Of a stretch of DNA of 13,032 nt, positions 11,801 to 13,032 are shown piece after piece (the first letter of the stretch is position 1; every line of letters begins with the position of its first letter). The position numbers and the translations under genes were made by a program. A model generated the notes under the pieces. It was not told the DNA's origin and ran no database searches. It worked only from the letters and a program-made list of their open reading frames with translations. Source of the stretch: an uncultured Eubacteriales bacterium (lineage in GTDB: Bacteria > Bacillota > Clostridia > Christensenellales > Aristaeellaceae); contig URJN01000030.1 in the NCBI GenBank assembly GCA_900548125.1, positions 1 through 13,032 of the forward strand. Reading direction: 5' to 3'.

Positions 11801-12766
11801 ATGGCAAGAAGCAGCACGACGGAGACCTACCAAAGCTCGTCAAGCACGGGCAAGGAGCACAGCAAAACAGACAGCCGGCAGGACACGACCAGCCAAAGCA
11901 CATCAAACAGCCGGCAGGACAGCACCAGTCAGAGCAGCTCGACTTCGCAGAGCACGAGCAAGAACGTTCTTGACAAGGAGCTGATGAACCAAATCCTTTC
12001 CGGACTGATGGGCAACATGACGGATGAGCAGATTACGCAGTTCGCGGAGAACCTGCTCAGACCGCAGCTCAACGCCGGACTGGAGGAAGCACAGCAGAAC
12101 TATGAAACGACGAAGCTGAGCAAGGAGCAGGAGATTGAAAACCTCGCTGCCAACCTGACGCGGAGCATTGACGAGCAGAACGCGGCATACCGCAGGAGCG
12201 CGGCGAACGTGGAGACGGCGGCGTTGAACCGAGGCATGGGGCGGAGCAGCTACACGATGCAGACGCTCGCCAATCAGGGAGACGCGCTGGCAAAAGCCGT
12301 ACAGCAGCTCACGGAGGACAGCGGGCGAAGAAGCCAGCAGATTCAAAACCAGATTACGCAGGCGGCACAGCAGAACAGCCGGACGCAGGGACGGTTAAGC
12401 AGCGACTACGCCAGCCAGCTCGCGGCGAAGGTGCAGGAGCTGAAAGAGAACCAGCGCAAGGAATGGAACAGCAACTACCTGACGGCGATTTCCTCGGCGA
12501 TGGGACAGCAGACGACGGGAAGCCAGCAGACGGCGGGCAGCCAGACGAGCATCGGAAGCCAGCAGACGACGGGAAGCCAACAGACGCTGGGCACGAGCGA
12601 AACGACGGGCGAAAGCAGCACGGAGAGCAGCGGAACGAGCGTATCGACGACGACGAGCAAGGGCGGGGGAACGAGCAAAAAGAAGGAAACGGCAAACAGA
12701 GCGGCAGCAAACACACGCGAAATCTATGGACGATACAGCCCAAAGAACACGAGCAAAATTCGGTGA
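11801..12766 (+). CDS. S/T/Q-rich coiled-coil virion protein (possible ejection/internal protein)
   Basis: The 321-residue protein has three parts. Residues 1-55 are almost only Ser, Thr and Gln with charged spots, and contain two 12-residue repeats (24-35 and 36-47: SRQD-S/T-TSQS). Residues about 56-230 are alpha-helical and Gln/Glu/Ala-rich, with long coiled-coil potential (LSKEQEIENLAANLTRSI, AAYRRSAANVETAALNR). Residues 235-290 are low complexity with 6-residue repeats GSQQTx, and the end is basic (SKKKETANR). A helical core with disordered flanks after the tail-hub genes is where podoviruses keep ejected internal proteins, but no family is recognised. It could also be a tail-needle or chaperone-like protein. 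The ribosome site (GAAGGGAAG) is modest. It closes the operon in this window. Confidence 0.6.
   Translation: MARSSTTETYQSSSSTGKEHSKTDSRQDTTSQSTSNSRQDSTSQSSSTSQSTSKNVLDKELMNQILSGLMGNMTDEQITQFAENLLRPQLNAGLEEAQQNYETTKLSKEQEIENLAANLTRSIDEQNAAYRRSAANVETAALNRGMGRSSYTMQTLANQGDALAKAVQQLTEDSGRRSQQIQNQITQAAQQNSRTQGRLSSDYASQLAAKVQELKENQRKEWNSNYLTAISSAMGQQTTGSQQTAGSQTSIGSQQTTGSQQTLGTSETTGESSTESSGTSVSTTTSKGGGTSKKKETANRAAANTREIYGRYSPKNTSKIR
11870..11941 (+). repeat. In-gene tandem repeat, two 36-bp units
   Basis: Two consecutive 12-codon units (11870-11905 and 11906-11941) encode DSRQDTTSQSTS and NSRQDSTSQSSS. They extend the disordered Ser/Thr/Gln N-terminus of the last protein. Both units share the CAGCCGGCAGGACA core. 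Confidence 0.75.
12518..12589 (+). repeat. In-gene tandem repeat, four 18-bp units
   Basis: Four consecutive 6-codon units encode GSQQTA, GSQTSI, GSQQTT and GSQQTL; degenerate units flank them on both sides. Imperfect copies of GGAAGCCAGCAGACG make slippage and length variation plausible. Confidence 0.8.
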
Positions 12767-12875
12767 CGAGCGGGCAAATTGATGCGCATAAAAAAGGCTG
12801 TGGCTTATGACACACGACAAGGTCGATTTACAGCCATAGATTCCGCAACCCTTAACCCCGGTATGGAGCAAAGAA

Positions 12876-13016
12876 ATGGAAAATGTCATCAAGTGTGGGG
12901 CTGAACTGAGCGGCAAAAACGAATTTTGTATTGACTCGGTGCGGGAACAGGAGACAGAAGCCGAAAGAACGCATCGACATACAAGGCGGGCTGAACCAGC
13001 CCGCCTCAGACTGTAG
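12876..13016 (+). CDS. Possible 46-residue ORF inside a right-edge repeat (doubtful)
   Basis: ATG 12876 follows GGAG (12865-12868) with a 7-nt spacer. The frame begins MENVIKCGAELSGKNEFCID and ends at TAG 13014-13016. Its last codons lie within a perfect hairpin (12984-13006), so the C-terminus is repeat-derived. I recognise no domain. It may be a chance frame in an intergenic repeated element rather than a gene. Confidence 0.25.
   Translation: MENVIKCGAELSGKNEFCIDSVREQETEAERTHRHTRRAEPARLRL
12984..13006 (+). repeat. Perfect 10-bp inverted repeat near the right edge
   Basis: AGGCGGGCTG (12984-12993), loop AAC, CAGCCCGCCT (12997-13006). It is followed by CAGACTGTAGACAAAAAG, not a T-tract, so it is a poor terminator on the plus strand. 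Its form suggests the end of a dispersed repeat. The stretch 12767-12875 before it holds only a weak GGCTGT/ACAGCC inverted pair (12796-12801 and 12830-12835). Confidence 0.7.
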
Positions 13017-13032
13017 ACAAAAAGCTATTCTC

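Noticed and set aside
11903..12916. Minus-strand frames over the S/T/Q-rich gene
   Set aside because: They are mirror translations of the low-complexity repeats (Cys/Trp/Leu-rich), with no start signals.
1..13032. tRNA gene or phage attachment site
   Set aside because: I saw no cloverleaf-like sequence, no integrase gene and no long direct repeat pair of att type.

Overview
The window is the late (morphogenesis) region of a tailed, podovirus-like phage or prophage. The gene order is regulator, terS, terL, portal, small acidic protein, N4-gp56-type major capsid protein, small capsid-associated protein, head-tail connector, tail-hub-like beta protein, coiled-coil protein and an S/T/Q-rich protein. 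The GC-rich coding sequence, strong AAGGAGG ribosome binding sites, a Gram-positive LexA box and the style of the intergenic repeats point to an uncultured gut-type Clostridia host (Bacillota). That assignment is inference. No integrase, repressor, lysis or replication gene is visible, so an intact prophage, a phage genome and a domesticated remnant cannot be told apart.

Region by region: 1-117 is a structured intergenic repeat. 163-206 is a near-consensus sigma-A promoter whose start point is covered by a LexA (SOS) operator. It drives a 40-residue CxxCxxC protein (256-378) and a DUF1492/ArpU/RinA-like late activator (399-824). The end of the activator gene runs into five 11-bp iterons (814-868) that abut a promoter (866-894) with a good -10 and a poor -35. 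A 350-nt leader with an intrinsic terminator (1031-1065) and a duplicated dyad leads to terS and terL (1255-3067).

Between terL and portal lies a 2.2-kb, visibly more A+T-rich insert. It holds two minus-strand secreted-protein genes (3131-4692) and the broken start of an IS110-family transposase with its upstream non-coding end (5040-about 5275). The head and connector genes resume at 5312 and run to 12766.

Plus-strand genes either overlap or nearly abut, or are separated by blocks of palindromic repeats (3068-3120, 7484-7687, 8746-8819, 9165-9400, 11479-11612). Three of these blocks are variants of one about 50-bp repeat, and two of those sit as an inverted pair. Copies at 1-117 and 7484-7602 keep their stems through paired base changes.

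A model consistent with the sequence: DNA damage relieves LexA, the activator is made, it binds the 11-bp iterons, and the late operon is switched on. The palindromic repeats may cut or stabilise the long late mRNA around the capsid genes. The inserted secreted-protein genes have at least one promoter of their own and are likely expressed independently as host-benefit cargo.
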